From assembly GCA_943846595.1 (NCBI GenBank), contig OX044355.1:1453501-1517500 (forward strand): 64,000 nt of DNA, given 5' to 3'. Numbering within the stretch: position 1 is the first letter of the stretch; the number at the start of each line of letters is the position of its first letter. Shown one piece after another: positions 17,354-25,536 of this stretch. The notes beneath the pieces were generated by a model, which made no database searches, was not told the origin of the DNA, and saw only the letters and a program-made list of their open reading frames with translations. Source of the DNA: an uncultured Polaribacter sp. Its GTDB lineage: Bacteria; Bacteroidota; Bacteroidia; Flavobacteriales; Flavobacteriaceae. The position numbers and the translations under genes were made by a program.

Positions 17354-19012
17354 ATGTACCCAAAAAAAGAATTAGCACAATTGGTTATTGCAGCCTGTCA
17401 TCAATTTGAAATTGATACGGTTGTCATTTCTCCGGGTTCGCGAAATGCGCCATTAACCGTTGGTTTTTCAAATCATAAAGATTTTAAAACAATCAGCCTA
17501 GTTGATGAACGTTCTGCTGCTTTTTTTGCATTGGGTATCGCCCAACAAACCAAAAGACCCGTTGCTGTTTTATGTACTTCAGGATCTGCATTACTAAATT
17601 ATTATCCGGCCATTGCAGAAGCTTTTTACAGCAATATTCCATTGGTTGTTATTTCTGCCGATCGCCCAAAACATTTGATTGATATTGGCGACGGTCAAAC
17701 AATTCGACAAGAAAATGTCTTTGAAAATCACATTTTGTTTTCGGCAAATTTAATCGAGAACCCAAGATTCAAAGCTCGGAATTCTCAGTTACTAGGAGAA
17801 GCCCTACAAGTTGCGACATCCAATCAAGGTCCAGTGCATATAAATGTTCCTTTTGATGAACCGTTGTATGAAACGGTAAAGACCTTAGAGAACTTTCATT
17901 TCCCTCATATTTCGATGAGTTCTGTGGACAATTCACACGTAAATTATTCTTTTTTTGGCGATGTTTGGAATGCTGCCAAGAAGAAAATTATATTAGTAGG
18001 CGTTAATTATCCAGATGAAAAAATAAACGAGCTGATGCATTTTTATGCCGACGATTCTTCTGTTTTAATCCTTACGGAAACCACTTCTAACTTGCATCAT
18101 AAAAATGTAGTAGATGCCATCGATCAATTGATCTTTTCTTTAAGTGATGCCGAATTTAAAGCATTGCAACCAGAGGTGTTGATTACTTTCGGAGGCATGG
18201 TGATTTCCAAAAAAGTCAAGCAATTTTTACGAAAGTACCCCCCAAAACACCATTGGGATATTGATTCGAAAAAAGCGACAAATACCTTTTTTTGTCTCAC
18301 AGAATTTATTCAACAAGATCCAATTGCCTTTTTTGAAACCTTTCACAAACAAGTAAATAAAGTAGCAACAGATTACCAACAGAAATGGTTGCGATTACGA
18401 GATGAGAAAAGAGCAAAACATCATGGGTATTTGTCCACCATTGAACATTCAGACTTTAAAGTTTTCGAACAGGTTTTAGAGAGTATTCCGGCACATTCGA
18501 ATCTGCAAGTGAGTAACAGTGCTATTATTCGATATGCACAGTTATTCTCTATAAAAAAATCCATCAATGTTTTTTGTAATCGCGGAACTAGTGGGATTGA
18601 TGGGAGTACGAGTACTGCAATTGGAGCCGCTTTTTCAAGTGAAAAGCAAACCGTTTTTATTACGGGTGATTTGAGTTTCTTTTATGATAGCAATGCTTTA
18701 TGGAATGCACACATTCCTGCAAATTTTAGAATTATCATTATAAATAATTCAGGAGGGGGTATTTTTAAAATCATTCCAGGTCCATCTACCACCAATGCAA
18801 CAGCTTATTTTGAAACCCCACATTGTTTAACTGCTGAAAATTTGTGTAAAATGCACGGTTTTGACTACCAAGTAGCAGCAACTACCGAAAACGTACAAAA
18901 CGAATTGCAAGGGTTTTATACACCCTCAGAAAAGCCAAAGATTTTAGAAATTTTTACGCCAAGTGCAAAAAATAATTTAGTTTTAACAGCCTATTTTAAA
19001 TATATACAGTAA
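17354..19012 (+). CDS. menD: MenD, SEPHCHC synthase
   Basis: A thiamin diphosphate-dependent enzyme that condenses isochorismate and 2-oxoglutarate in menaquinone synthesis. The N-terminal domain has VVISPGSRNAPLTVGF and the catalytic glutamate region LVDERSAAFFALG. The middle domain follows, and the C-terminal diphosphate-binding motif begins at FITGDLSFFYDSNALWNA and ends in INNSGGGIFKIIPG. Length is 552, normal for the family. The stop overlaps the next ATG by one base (TAATG). menB follows one gene later, so this is a men operon in which other steps must lie elsewhere in the genome. Confidence 0.97.
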   Translation: MYPKKELAQLVIAACHQFEIDTVVISPGSRNAPLTVGFSNHKDFKTISLVDERSAAFFALGIAQQTKRPVAVLCTSGSALLNYYPAIAEAFYSNIPLVVISADRPKHLIDIGDGQTIRQENVFENHILFSANLIENPRFKARNSQLLGEALQVATSNQGPVHINVPFDEPLYETVKTLENFHFPHISMSSVDNSHVNYSFFGDVWNAAKKKIILVGVNYPDEKINELMHFYADDSSVLILTETTSNLHHKNVVDAIDQLIFSLSDAEFKALQPEVLITFGGMVISKKVKQFLRKYPPKHHWDIDSKKATNTFFCLTEFIQQDPIAFFETFHKQVNKVATDYQQKWLRLRDEKRAKHHGYLSTIEHSDFKVFEQVLESIPAHSNLQVSNSAIIRYAQLFSIKKSINVFCNRGTSGIDGSTSTAIGAAFSSEKQTVFITGDLSFFYDSNALWNAHIPANFRIIIINNSGGGIFKIIPGPSTTNATAYFETPHCLTAENLCKMHGFDYQVAATTENVQNELQGFYTPSEKPKILEIFTPSAKNNLVLTAYFKYIQ

Positions 19013-19434
19013 TGGATTTACAAGAAGGAGATAAAGTGCAGCTCATTATAGAGACCGAAACCAATTTAGGATATACGATTTTAATTGATGAGGAATATGA
19101 CGGTTTGTTATATCGAAATGAAATTTTCCAAGATTTGGAAGAAGGCATGGAAGTTACTGGCTATATAAAAACACTCAGAGAAGATGGTAAAATAGATGTT
19201 TCATTACGACCACAAGGTTTTAGAAATGTAATCAATTCGGATGTAGACAAAGTACTTCATAAGTTAGAAGCGAGTAGAGAAGGGTTTGTTTTATTGACCG
19301 ATAAAAGTTCCCCAGAAGCGATTCGATTTCAAATGCAAATGAGTAAAAAGGCATTTAAAAAAGCCGTTGGAAACTTATACAAGCAAAAACGAATCACTAT
19401 TGAATCAGATCGAATTGTCTTAATAAAAGCGTAA
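19012..19434 (+). CDS. S1-like RNA-binding protein with winged-helix C-terminus (short CvfB-like)
   Basis: A 140-residue cytosolic protein. Residues 1-70 form an S1/OB-like domain (LGYTILIDEEYDGLLYRNEI, then GYIKTLREDGKIDVSLRP). The rest resembles the winged-helix end of CvfB (REGFVLLTDKSSPEAIRFQM, SKKAFKKAVGNLYKQ). It is about half the length of the full CvfB protein of Firmicutes. It is lodged between menD and menB with one-base and three-base junctions, an arrangement seen in other flavobacteria. Its link to quinone synthesis is unknown, and translational coupling may be the only connection. Confidence 0.82.
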   Translation: MDLQEGDKVQLIIETETNLGYTILIDEEYDGLLYRNEIFQDLEEGMEVTGYIKTLREDGKIDVSLRPQGFRNVINSDVDKVLHKLEASREGFVLLTDKSSPEAIRFQMQMSKKAFKKAVGNLYKQKRITIESDRIVLIKA

Positions 19435-19437
19435 AAT

Positions 19438-20277
19438 ATGATAAAAGCGGATTGGAAAACAGTCAAAGTATACGAGGACATTACCTATACAAAGTCGAAC
19501 GGAGTTGCCAGAATAGCCTTCAATAGACCCGATGTTCGGAATGCGTTTCGACCAAAAACGACCAAAGAATTATACGATGCCTTTTACGATGCAAGCGAAG
19601 ACGTAAATATAGGTGTTGTTTTATTGTCTGCAGAAGGACCAAGTACCAAAGATGGAGTGTATTCCTTTTGTTCAGGAGGTGATCAAAAAGCCCGCGGACA
19701 CCAAGGTTATGTAGGAGATGATGGCTACCATCGTTTAAACATACTCGAAGTACAGCGATTGATTCGTTTTATGCCAAAAGCAGTAATTGCTGTTGTTCCA
19801 GGCTGGGCAGTAGGTGGAGGTCATAGTTTGCATGTTGTTTGCGATTTGACATTGGCTTCAAAAGAACATGCTATTTTTAAACAAACAGATGCCGATGTTA
19901 CCTCATTTGACGGGGGTTATGGTTCAGCGTATTTGGCAAAAATGGTCGGTCAGAAACGAGCAAGAGAAATTTTCTTTTTAGGAAGAAATTACTCAGCACA
20001 AGAAGCCTATGAAATGGGGATGGTAAATGCTGTAATTCCGCATGAAGAGTTAGAAGATACCGCATTTCAATGGGCACAAGAAATTTTAGAAAAATCGCCA
20101 ACCTCTATAAAAATGTTGAAGTTTGCCATGAATTTAACCGATGACGGTATGGTGGGACAGCAAGTTTTTGCTGGTGAAGCCACCCGATTGGCCTATATGA
20201 CCGAAGAAGCAAAAGAAGGAAGAGATGCTTTTCTGGAGAAAAGAAAACCCAATTTTCCTAAAAAGTGGATCCCATAA
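19438..20277 (+). CDS. menB: 1,4-dihydroxy-2-naphthoyl-CoA synthase
   Basis: A crotonase-superfamily enzyme closing the second ring in menaquinone synthesis. Recognisable segments are RIAFNRPDVRNAFRPKT, the oxyanion-hole part FCSGGDQKARGHQGY, PGWAVGGGHSLHVVCDLTLAS, and TDADVTSFDGGYGSAYLAK, then the C-terminal FLEKRKPNFPKKW typical of MenB. Length 279 is usual. It is the last of the menD-S1-menB transcript. Confidence 0.97.
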   Translation: MIKADWKTVKVYEDITYTKSNGVARIAFNRPDVRNAFRPKTTKELYDAFYDASEDVNIGVVLLSAEGPSTKDGVYSFCSGGDQKARGHQGYVGDDGYHRLNILEVQRLIRFMPKAVIAVVPGWAVGGGHSLHVVCDLTLASKEHAIFKQTDADVTSFDGGYGSAYLAKMVGQKRAREIFFLGRNYSAQEAYEMGMVNAVIPHEELEDTAFQWAQEILEKSPTSIKMLKFAMNLTDDGMVGQQVFAGEATRLAYMTEEAKEGRDAFLEKRKPNFPKKWIP

Positions 20278-20350
20278 ATATTTTTTTAGCGCGCTACAAT
20301 CTTTCAATGTAAGTTATCTCATGTAGTGGAAGTATAAATGTTTGAAATGT

Positions 20351-21220
20351 ATGAAATCACAAGTAGTTACTTTTTTAATACAATGTCCAGATCAAAAAGG
20401 ATTGGTTGCTAAAATTACAAATTTCTTTTACGAAAAAGGGTTCAATATTTTAAGTAGCCAACAGTATGTGAATTCCATAGAAAAAAAGTATTTCATGCGC
20501 ATTCGATTGGATGCGGAGGAAGCGAGCATTTCTAAAACAGCTCTTGAAGCGTGTTTTTTAAAAATGGCCAAACCCTTACAACTAGACTGGTCTGTGAATT
20601 TTGGGGGCGAAAAACAAAATGTTGCCATTATGGTCTCTCATACAAGTCATAATCTATATGATTTGCTAGCACGTCAAAAAGAAGGGAGTTTAGAATGTAA
20701 TATTAAGTTGATTATTAGTAATCATCCTAAATTGAAACCTATTGCAGAAATGTTTGGAGTTCCATATCATTATTTACCGGTGACAGCAGAGACAAAATTA
20801 CAGCAAGAATCTCAAATCATAGCACTATTGGCGTCAAACGAGATCGATTTGGTGATTATGGCAAGGTACATGCAAATATTATCTTCCAATTTTATCAATC
20901 ATTATCCAGAGAAAATTATTAATATTCATCATTCTTTTTTACCCGCATTTCAAGGTGCAAATCCCTATAAAAAAGCCTATGACCGGGGTGTAAAATTAAT
21001 TGGAGCTACGGCACATTATGCTACAGAAGATTTAGATGAAGGGCCAATAATTGTGCAGAATGTTGAATCTGTAACACACGATAGTACCCCGAAAACGTTA
21101 AAAAAAATAGGGGCAGATATCGAAACGTTGGTTTTGTCAAGAGCAGTAAATTGTCATTTGCAAAGTCAAATTATTGTTTCTGGGAACAAAGCGATTGTTT
21201 TTCCAGAGGCAGGAGAGTGA
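20351..21220 (+). CDS. purU: Formyltetrahydrofolate deformylase
   Basis: Hydrolyses 10-formyl-THF to formate and THF, balancing one-carbon pools and feeding formate for purine synthesis. An N-terminal ACT-type regulatory domain (VTFLIQCPDQKGLVAKITNF) is followed from about residue 85 by a formyltransferase fold with the catalytic Asn-His pair in NIHHSFLPAFQGANPY and the aspartate in EDLDEGPIIVQ. I chose the ATG at 20351 because the family starts just before the ACT domain. An in-frame TTG at 20342 is unneeded. Length is 289, normal for the family. Confidence 0.94.
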   Translation: MKSQVVTFLIQCPDQKGLVAKITNFFYEKGFNILSSQQYVNSIEKKYFMRIRLDAEEASISKTALEACFLKMAKPLQLDWSVNFGGEKQNVAIMVSHTSHNLYDLLARQKEGSLECNIKLIISNHPKLKPIAEMFGVPYHYLPVTAETKLQQESQIIALLASNEIDLVIMARYMQILSSNFINHYPEKIINIHHSFLPAFQGANPYKKAYDRGVKLIGATAHYATEDLDEGPIIVQNVESVTHDSTPKTLKKIGADIETLVLSRAVNCHLQSQIIVSGNKAIVFPEAGE

Positions 21221-21298
21221 TTTAAATGAAGAAGCATACGAAAAAAAAATTCCCAGAGAGGGGATTCAGAATTCATAAATTGTACACCTATTTTGAAG

Positions 21299-21901
21299 AT
21301 GATCTGTATTGGGCGCAATTACGCAAAACACATTGAAGAATTGGCGAATGAAAGACCTGAACATCCGGTGGTTTTTCTAAAGCCAGATTCTGCTATTTTA
21401 CCGAGGAAAAACCCCTTTTTTATACCACCATTTTCAGACGATATTCATTATGAAGTGGAGGTTTTGGTGAAAATTAATAAAGTTGGCAAATACATTTCAG
21501 AAAAATTTGCGCACAAATATTATGATCAAATTGGTTTGGGAATCGATTTTACCGCTCGCGATGTGCAGGCAAAATGCAAAGAAAAAGGCTTGCCTTGGGA
21601 AAAAGCAAAAGCCTTTGACGGCAGTGCGGTAGTTGGCGAATTTTACCCAAAAGAATACTTTGATTTAGAAAATTTAAAATTTCAATTGACCAAAAACAGC
21701 CTGTTGGTTCAAGATGGAAATACCAATGAAATGCTTTGGAAAATCGATGCATTGATCAGTTATGTATCGCAATACTTTACCTTGAAAAAAGGCGATATTA
21801 TTTTCACGGGAACACCAGCAGGAGTAGGGCGCGTTGTAGAAAACGACGTTTTAGTAGGAACCATAGAAGGGAAAGAAGCTTTTCATATTCGAGTAAAATA
21901 G
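21299..21901 (+). CDS. Fumarylacetoacetate hydrolase family protein
   Basis: A short (200 residue) single-domain FAH-fold protein of the kind that includes acylpyruvases and 2-hydroxyhepta-2,4-diene-1,7-dioate isomerases. The metal-binding EVE triad is seen in HYEVEVLVKI, followed by GIDFTARDVQAKCKEKGLPW and AKAFDGSAVVGEF. Near the C-terminus GDIIFTGTPAGVG is the conserved catalytic end. The ATG at 21299 begins MICIGRNYAKH, the family's usual start. An earlier TTG is ignored. Actual substrate is unknown, and acylpyruvate or oxaloacetate decarboxylation are common activities of such small FAH proteins. Confidence 0.9.
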   Translation: MICIGRNYAKHIEELANERPEHPVVFLKPDSAILPRKNPFFIPPFSDDIHYEVEVLVKINKVGKYISEKFAHKYYDQIGLGIDFTARDVQAKCKEKGLPWEKAKAFDGSAVVGEFYPKEYFDLENLKFQLTKNSLLVQDGNTNEMLWKIDALISYVSQYFTLKKGDIIFTGTPAGVGRVVENDVLVGTIEGKEAFHIRVK

Positions 21902-21964
21902 GGTGTACATTGACCACGCTGCAAAGTAAATACAGCGAGGGTTCCTTTTAGAAATCAACATAAA

Positions 21965-23209
21965 ATGAAAGCAGAAATTATAACAATTGGAGACGAGATT
22001 TTAATCGGTCAGATTGTAGATACAAACTCACAGTGGATTGGAACTGAATTGAATAAAATTGGCGTTTCGGTATACCAAATAACCTCTATTCAAGATGACA
22101 AGCAGCACATTTTAAACGCATTCAAAGAAGCACAAGAAAGAGCTGATATCGTATTGATTACTGGAGGATTAGGTCCTACAAAAGATGATATTACCAAACA
22201 TACCATTGCAGAATACTTTAATGATACCTTGGTTTTAAACGAAGATGTTGTTGCTCATATAGAACAGTTGTTTAAAACCTACAACATTCCTTTTGGCAAT
22301 CTAAATCGTTTGCAAGGAATGCTGCCTACAAAGGCCATCTACCTTAAGAATGAAGTAGGAACTGCACCGGGAATGTGGTTTCAAGAAAACAATACTGTTT
22401 TTGTTTCGATGCCTGGTGTGCCTAACGAGATGAAACATCTAATGCGGAATTATGTACTGCCGAAAATTCAGCAAGAATTTCAACTTCCCTTTATCATTCA
22501 TAAGACCATAATGACCTATGGACAAGGGGAAAGCATTGTTGCCGGACGTATCGAAGATTTTGAAAACAATTTACCTTCCTATGTCAAACTAGCTTATTTG
22601 CCAAATTATGGACGTGTTCGACTGCGATTGACAGCAAAAGGGAACGACCTTCGAGTTTTAGAAGACACCTTAGCCACTTTAATTGAACATCTGTATCTAC
22701 TCATACCAGACATTATTGCAGGTTTGGATGAAACAGGTACGATTGAGCAAAAAGTGGGGGATTTATTGAAAGCAAGAAATCAGACAATTTGTACCGCAGA
22801 GAGCCTCACAGGAGGAAGTATTGCCGCACATCTAGTTGCCGTTCCAGGTGCTTCCGCGTATTTTAAAGGGAGCTTAGTGGTGTACACCGCATTGTTAAAG
22901 CAAAGGCTTCTAGATATTCCAAAAGAATTCATTGAAAAACACCGTGTTGTGAGTCCCGAAGTTGCCCAGCAAATGGCCATCAATGCAAGAGCAATCATGC
23001 AAACAGATTATGCGGTTTCAGTAACTGGAAATGCAGGTCCAACCACAGACGTAAATACGGAGGGTGTTGGATTTGTGTACATTAGTATTGCTTCCCAAAA
23101 GGGGGTAATAACCCAAGACTTTAACTTTGGCCAACCCAGAGATAAAGTCATCAAAAGAACTGTAAACAAAGCCCTTGAATTATTATCGAAAGAAATTGAG
23201 AAAATTTAG
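21965..23209 (+). CDS. cinA: CinA-family nicotinamide-nucleotide amidohydrolase
   Basis: A two-domain protein of 414 residues. Residues 1-170 are a COG1058/MoCF-like domain (EIITIGDEILIGQIVDTNSQW, ITGGLGPTKDDIT, FVSMPGVPNEMKHLM) with ADP-ribose pyrophosphatase activity in relatives. From about 255 is the PncC deamidase domain (CTAESLTGGSIAAHLVAVPGAS, and SVTGNAGPTTDVNTEGVG). PncC converts NMN to nicotinic acid mononucleotide in NAD recycling. The name comes from its competence-induced gene in streptococci, but a competence role is not implied here. The next genes have their own promoter. Confidence 0.94.
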   Translation: MKAEIITIGDEILIGQIVDTNSQWIGTELNKIGVSVYQITSIQDDKQHILNAFKEAQERADIVLITGGLGPTKDDITKHTIAEYFNDTLVLNEDVVAHIEQLFKTYNIPFGNLNRLQGMLPTKAIYLKNEVGTAPGMWFQENNTVFVSMPGVPNEMKHLMRNYVLPKIQQEFQLPFIIHKTIMTYGQGESIVAGRIEDFENNLPSYVKLAYLPNYGRVRLRLTAKGNDLRVLEDTLATLIEHLYLLIPDIIAGLDETGTIEQKVGDLLKARNQTICTAESLTGGSIAAHLVAVPGASAYFKGSLVVYTALLKQRLLDIPKEFIEKHRVVSPEVAQQMAINARAIMQTDYAVSVTGNAGPTTDVNTEGVGFVYISIASQKGVITQDFNFGQPRDKVIKRTVNKALELLSKEIEKI

Positions 23210-23218
23210 CAAATTTGT

Positions 23219-23250
23219 TTTGTTGGAACTCAAAAAAATGTGTAAATTTG
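23219..23250 (+). promoter_or_regulatory. Promoter for the rpmB-rpmG-DUF4295 operon
   Basis: TTTG at 23219-23222 and TAAATTTG at 23243-23250, with a 20-base spacer, match the flavobacterial promoter consensus. The first gene starts at 23293, giving a leader of about 35 bases. Confidence 0.7.
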
Positions 23251-23292
23251 CACCTCGTTTAGAGATAATACAATAAAAACGACCCAGAAGAG

Positions 23293-23532
23293 ATGTCTAA
23301 AGTTTGTGAATTAACAGGAAAAAAAGCCATGGTAGGAAACAATGTTTCTCATGCTTTGAATAGAACAAAAAGAAAATTTAACGCGAATCTTATGACGAAG
23401 CGTTTCTATATACCAGAAGAAGATAAATGGGTACGCCTAAAAATATCTGCATCTGCGTTAAAAAATATTAATAGATTAGGTATTTCTGCAGTTATTAAGG
23501 ACGCGAAAGCGAACGGATTTTTAACGAAGTAA
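23293..23532 (+). CDS. rpmB: 50S ribosomal protein L28
   Basis: A 79-residue basic protein of the large ribosomal subunit. Recognised from [19 protein letters not shown] at the N-terminus and the conserved [19 protein letters not shown] block. Only one cysteine is present near the N-terminus, so this is the zinc-independent form. It is the first gene of a three-gene operon with rpmG 26 bases downstream. Confidence 0.97.
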   Translation: MSKVCELTGKKAMVGNNVSHALNRTKRKFNANLMTKRFYIPEEDKWVRLKISASALKNINRLGISAVIKDAKANGFLTK

Positions 23533-23558
23533 TCGCACCTCAATAAATATATACAGAG

Positions 23559-23741
23559 ATGGCAAAAAAAGGAAACAGAGTTCAAGTGATATTAGAGTGT
23601 ACAGAACACAAAGCAACTGGTCAACCAGGAACTTCTAGATACATCACAACTAAGAATAAGAAAAATTCTCCTGATAGAATGGAAATTAAGAAATTCAATC
23701 CTATCTTAAAGAAAATGACAGTTCATAAAGAAATTAAATAA
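23559..23741 (+). CDS. rpmG: 50S ribosomal protein L33
   Basis: A 60-residue basic ribosomal protein. The N-terminus [18 protein letters not shown] and the block [20 protein letters not shown] are typical of L33. The CxxC pairs of zinc-binding L33 paralogues are absent and a single Cys remains, so this is the zinc-free form. The next small gene starts seven bases downstream. Confidence 0.97.
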   Translation: MAKKGNRVQVILECTEHKATGQPGTSRYITTKNKKNSPDRMEIKKFNPILKKMTVHKEIK

Positions 23742-23748
23742 TTAGGAC

Positions 23749-23901
23749 ATGGCAAAGAAATCAGTAGCATCGTTACAGACAGGAGCAAAAAGACTAACCA
23801 AAGCTATAAAAATGGTAAAGTCTCCAAAAACAGGAGCTTACATGTTTGTAGAAACAATTTTAGATCCTTCTAAAGTAAATGACTTTTTAGCAAAAAAGTA
23901 A
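23749..23901 (+). CDS. DUF4295 family small basic protein
   Basis: An ORF of only 50 residues, too short for most cut-offs. It begins MAKKSVASLQTGAKRLTKA, has SPKTGAYMFVETILDPSKV in the middle and ends DFLAKK. I recognise it as DUF4295, a Bacteroidota-specific family always placed after rpmB-rpmG. Its basic composition and location suggest a ribosome-associated protein, which is an inference. A terminator follows 22 bases after the stop. Confidence 0.9.
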   Translation: MAKKSVASLQTGAKRLTKAIKMVKSPKTGAYMFVETILDPSKVNDFLAKK

Positions 23902-23923
23902 TTACTTTACACACAAAATATTT

Positions 23924-23960
23924 AAAGCTACTTCCTCATATAGAAAGTAGCTTTTTTTAT
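23924..23960 (+). terminator. Terminator of the rpmB operon
   Basis: Arms AAGCTACTT and AAGTAGCTT form a 9-bp stem with a 10-base loop, followed by a T-run. It separates the ribosomal protein operon from ftsY. Confidence 0.85.
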
Positions 23961-24089
23961 ATCTTTACATTTTTGCGAACCATTAGATACCAAAATCGCG
24001 TTTCCAATAGATTAAATAGTGGCATTCCAATGCTCTGTAGGAGCTGTGGCTATGATTTTAGAAAGTAAGAAATAGCACAAATACAAACT

Positions 24090-25043
24090 ATGAGTTTTTT
24101 TAAAAACATATTTTCAAAAGAAAAAAAAGAATCCTTAGACAAAGGCTTGGAGAAAACAAAAACGAGTTTTTTTTCAAAACTATCGAAAGTTGTTGCTGGA
24201 AAATCGAAGGTAGACGATGATGTTTTAGATCATTTAGAAGAAGTTTTAGTAGCCTCAGACGTTGGTGTTGCTACTACCTTAAAAATTATAAACAGAATCG
24301 AAGAACGTGTTGCCAAAGACAAATATGTGGGTACCGATGCTCTCAACGAGCTGTTGCATGAAGAAATTGCCGGATTATTATCTGAAACCAACCTTGGCAA
24401 CGAATCTGAATTTACAGTTCCTGCAACTAACAGCCCACACGTGATTATGGTAGTGGGTGTAAACGGAGTGGGAAAAACAACAACGATTGGTAAATTGGCC
24501 AGTCAGTTTAAAAAACAAGGCTTAAAAGTCGTCTTAGGCGCAGCAGATACTTTTAGAGCTGCCGCCATTGATCAATTACAGATTTGGGCAGACCGAACCC
24601 AGGTGCCTATTGTACGGCAAGAAATGGGTTCCGACCCAGCCTCTGTGGCTTTTGATACGCTTAGCTCGGCCCTTACACAAAACGCTGATGTGGTGATTAT
24701 AGACACTGCTGGACGCTTGCACAATAAGGTAAACTTGATGAACGAACTCACAAAAATAAAACGGGTTATGCAAAAAGTTGTTGCCGCTGCACCGCATGAA
24801 GTTTTGTTAGTTTTAGACGGTTCTACAGGACAAAATGCTTTTGAACAAGCCAAACAATTTACCAAAGCCACGGAAGTTACTTCTTTGGCAGTTACAAAAT
24901 TAGACGGGACTGCAAAAGGGGGCGTTGTCATTGGAATTTCTGACCAATTTCAAATTCCTGTAAAATACATTGGTGTTGGTGAAGGCATTGACGACCTGCA
25001 AGTATTTAACAAGCATGAGTTTGTAGATTCTTTTTTCAAGTAA
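24090..25043 (+). CDS. ftsY: Signal recognition particle receptor FtsY
   Basis: An SRP-type GTPase that docks ribosome-SRP complexes at the inner membrane. A short charged N-terminal segment (FKNIFSKEKKESLDKGLEK) is followed by the helical N domain and the G domain: G1 GVNGVGKTTTIGKLA, the insertion-box part GAADTFRAAAIDQL, G3 DTAGR, G4 TKLD with GTAKGG, and the closing YIGVGEGIDDLQVF. Length 317 indicates the short form without the long acidic A domain, usual in Bacteroidota. Its partner RNA is encoded upstream at about 16.3 kb. Confidence 0.97.
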   Translation: MSFFKNIFSKEKKESLDKGLEKTKTSFFSKLSKVVAGKSKVDDDVLDHLEEVLVASDVGVATTLKIINRIEERVAKDKYVGTDALNELLHEEIAGLLSETNLGNESEFTVPATNSPHVIMVVGVNGVGKTTTIGKLASQFKKQGLKVVLGAADTFRAAAIDQLQIWADRTQVPIVRQEMGSDPASVAFDTLSSALTQNADVVIIDTAGRLHNKVNLMNELTKIKRVMQKVVAAAPHEVLLVLDGSTGQNAFEQAKQFTKATEVTSLAVTKLDGTAKGGVVIGISDQFQIPVKYIGVGEGIDDLQVFNKHEFVDSFFK

Positions 25044-25083
25044 ACTGCTAAAAATAATATTTGCCTTATTTTTCGATACTAAG

Positions 25084-25108
25084 AACCGCCTGATGCGGTT
25101 TTTTTTGT
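25084..25108 (+). terminator. Terminator after ftsY
   Basis: Perfect 6-bp GC-containing stem AACCGC/GCGGTT with a 5-base loop and an eight-base T-run, 40 bases after the ftsY stop. Confidence 0.88.
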
Positions 25109-25536
25109 TTCAATAATATAACAATCTCACTGTAATCACGTTGATTTTTTTTGTTAAAAAATTAAATTAACATTTGTTTATTAAAAATATTTTTTTACTT
25201 TTTTAAATTTCAGAAGAAAAAAAACAGGTAGTGTCCTAAACTGGCGCTTTTGTAGAAATTGTAAAATTTAGAACTGATAATCAAGGTTTTAAAAAAACAA
25301 AAACCCACTTTATTATGGGGGATGCACGTTCATTGAAATACTAAAAGTTTCTTAAAAGCCGTTATTACAGGGATTGTTGCTACGTCGTGTCCTAAATTGG
25401 CGCTTGGAAAAAAGGCGTTGGTTTTGTGGGCAATGCTGCTCAATTCAATACGAGTAAAACCACACGATACTATTGTGCCCTTGCTTTTTATATAGTTACT
25501 TTTTTTATTCCTTATCTTTGAGAAACAAATATTCTC
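25109..25536. other. Intergenic stretch with a short direct repeat and a possible gene relic
   Basis: No complete gene is visible in these 428 bases. A 19-base sequence beginning GTGTCCTAAA occurs at 25231-25249 and again at 25387-25405 with one C/T difference, same orientation, 156 bases apart. An open stretch from 25337 to the TAG at 25493-25495 reads KSFLKAVITGIVATSCPKLA and continues ALGKKALVLWAMLLNSIR, which looks protein-like but has no start codon. It may be the end of a decayed gene or insertion element. The amidase promoter region occupies the right end. Confidence 0.4.
25513..25520 (+). promoter_or_regulatory. Putative -7 box for the amidase gene
   Basis: TATCTTTG fits TAnnTTTG and lies 16 bases before the amidase ATG at 25537. 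No TTG is found at 17-23 bases upstream, so the promoter is incomplete by consensus. Confidence 0.45.

Noticed and set aside
25491-25520. Complete -33/-7 promoter for the amidase
   Set aside because: The nearest TTG (25481-25483) is 29 bases from the -7 box, outside the 17-23 base range. Only the -7 is kept.
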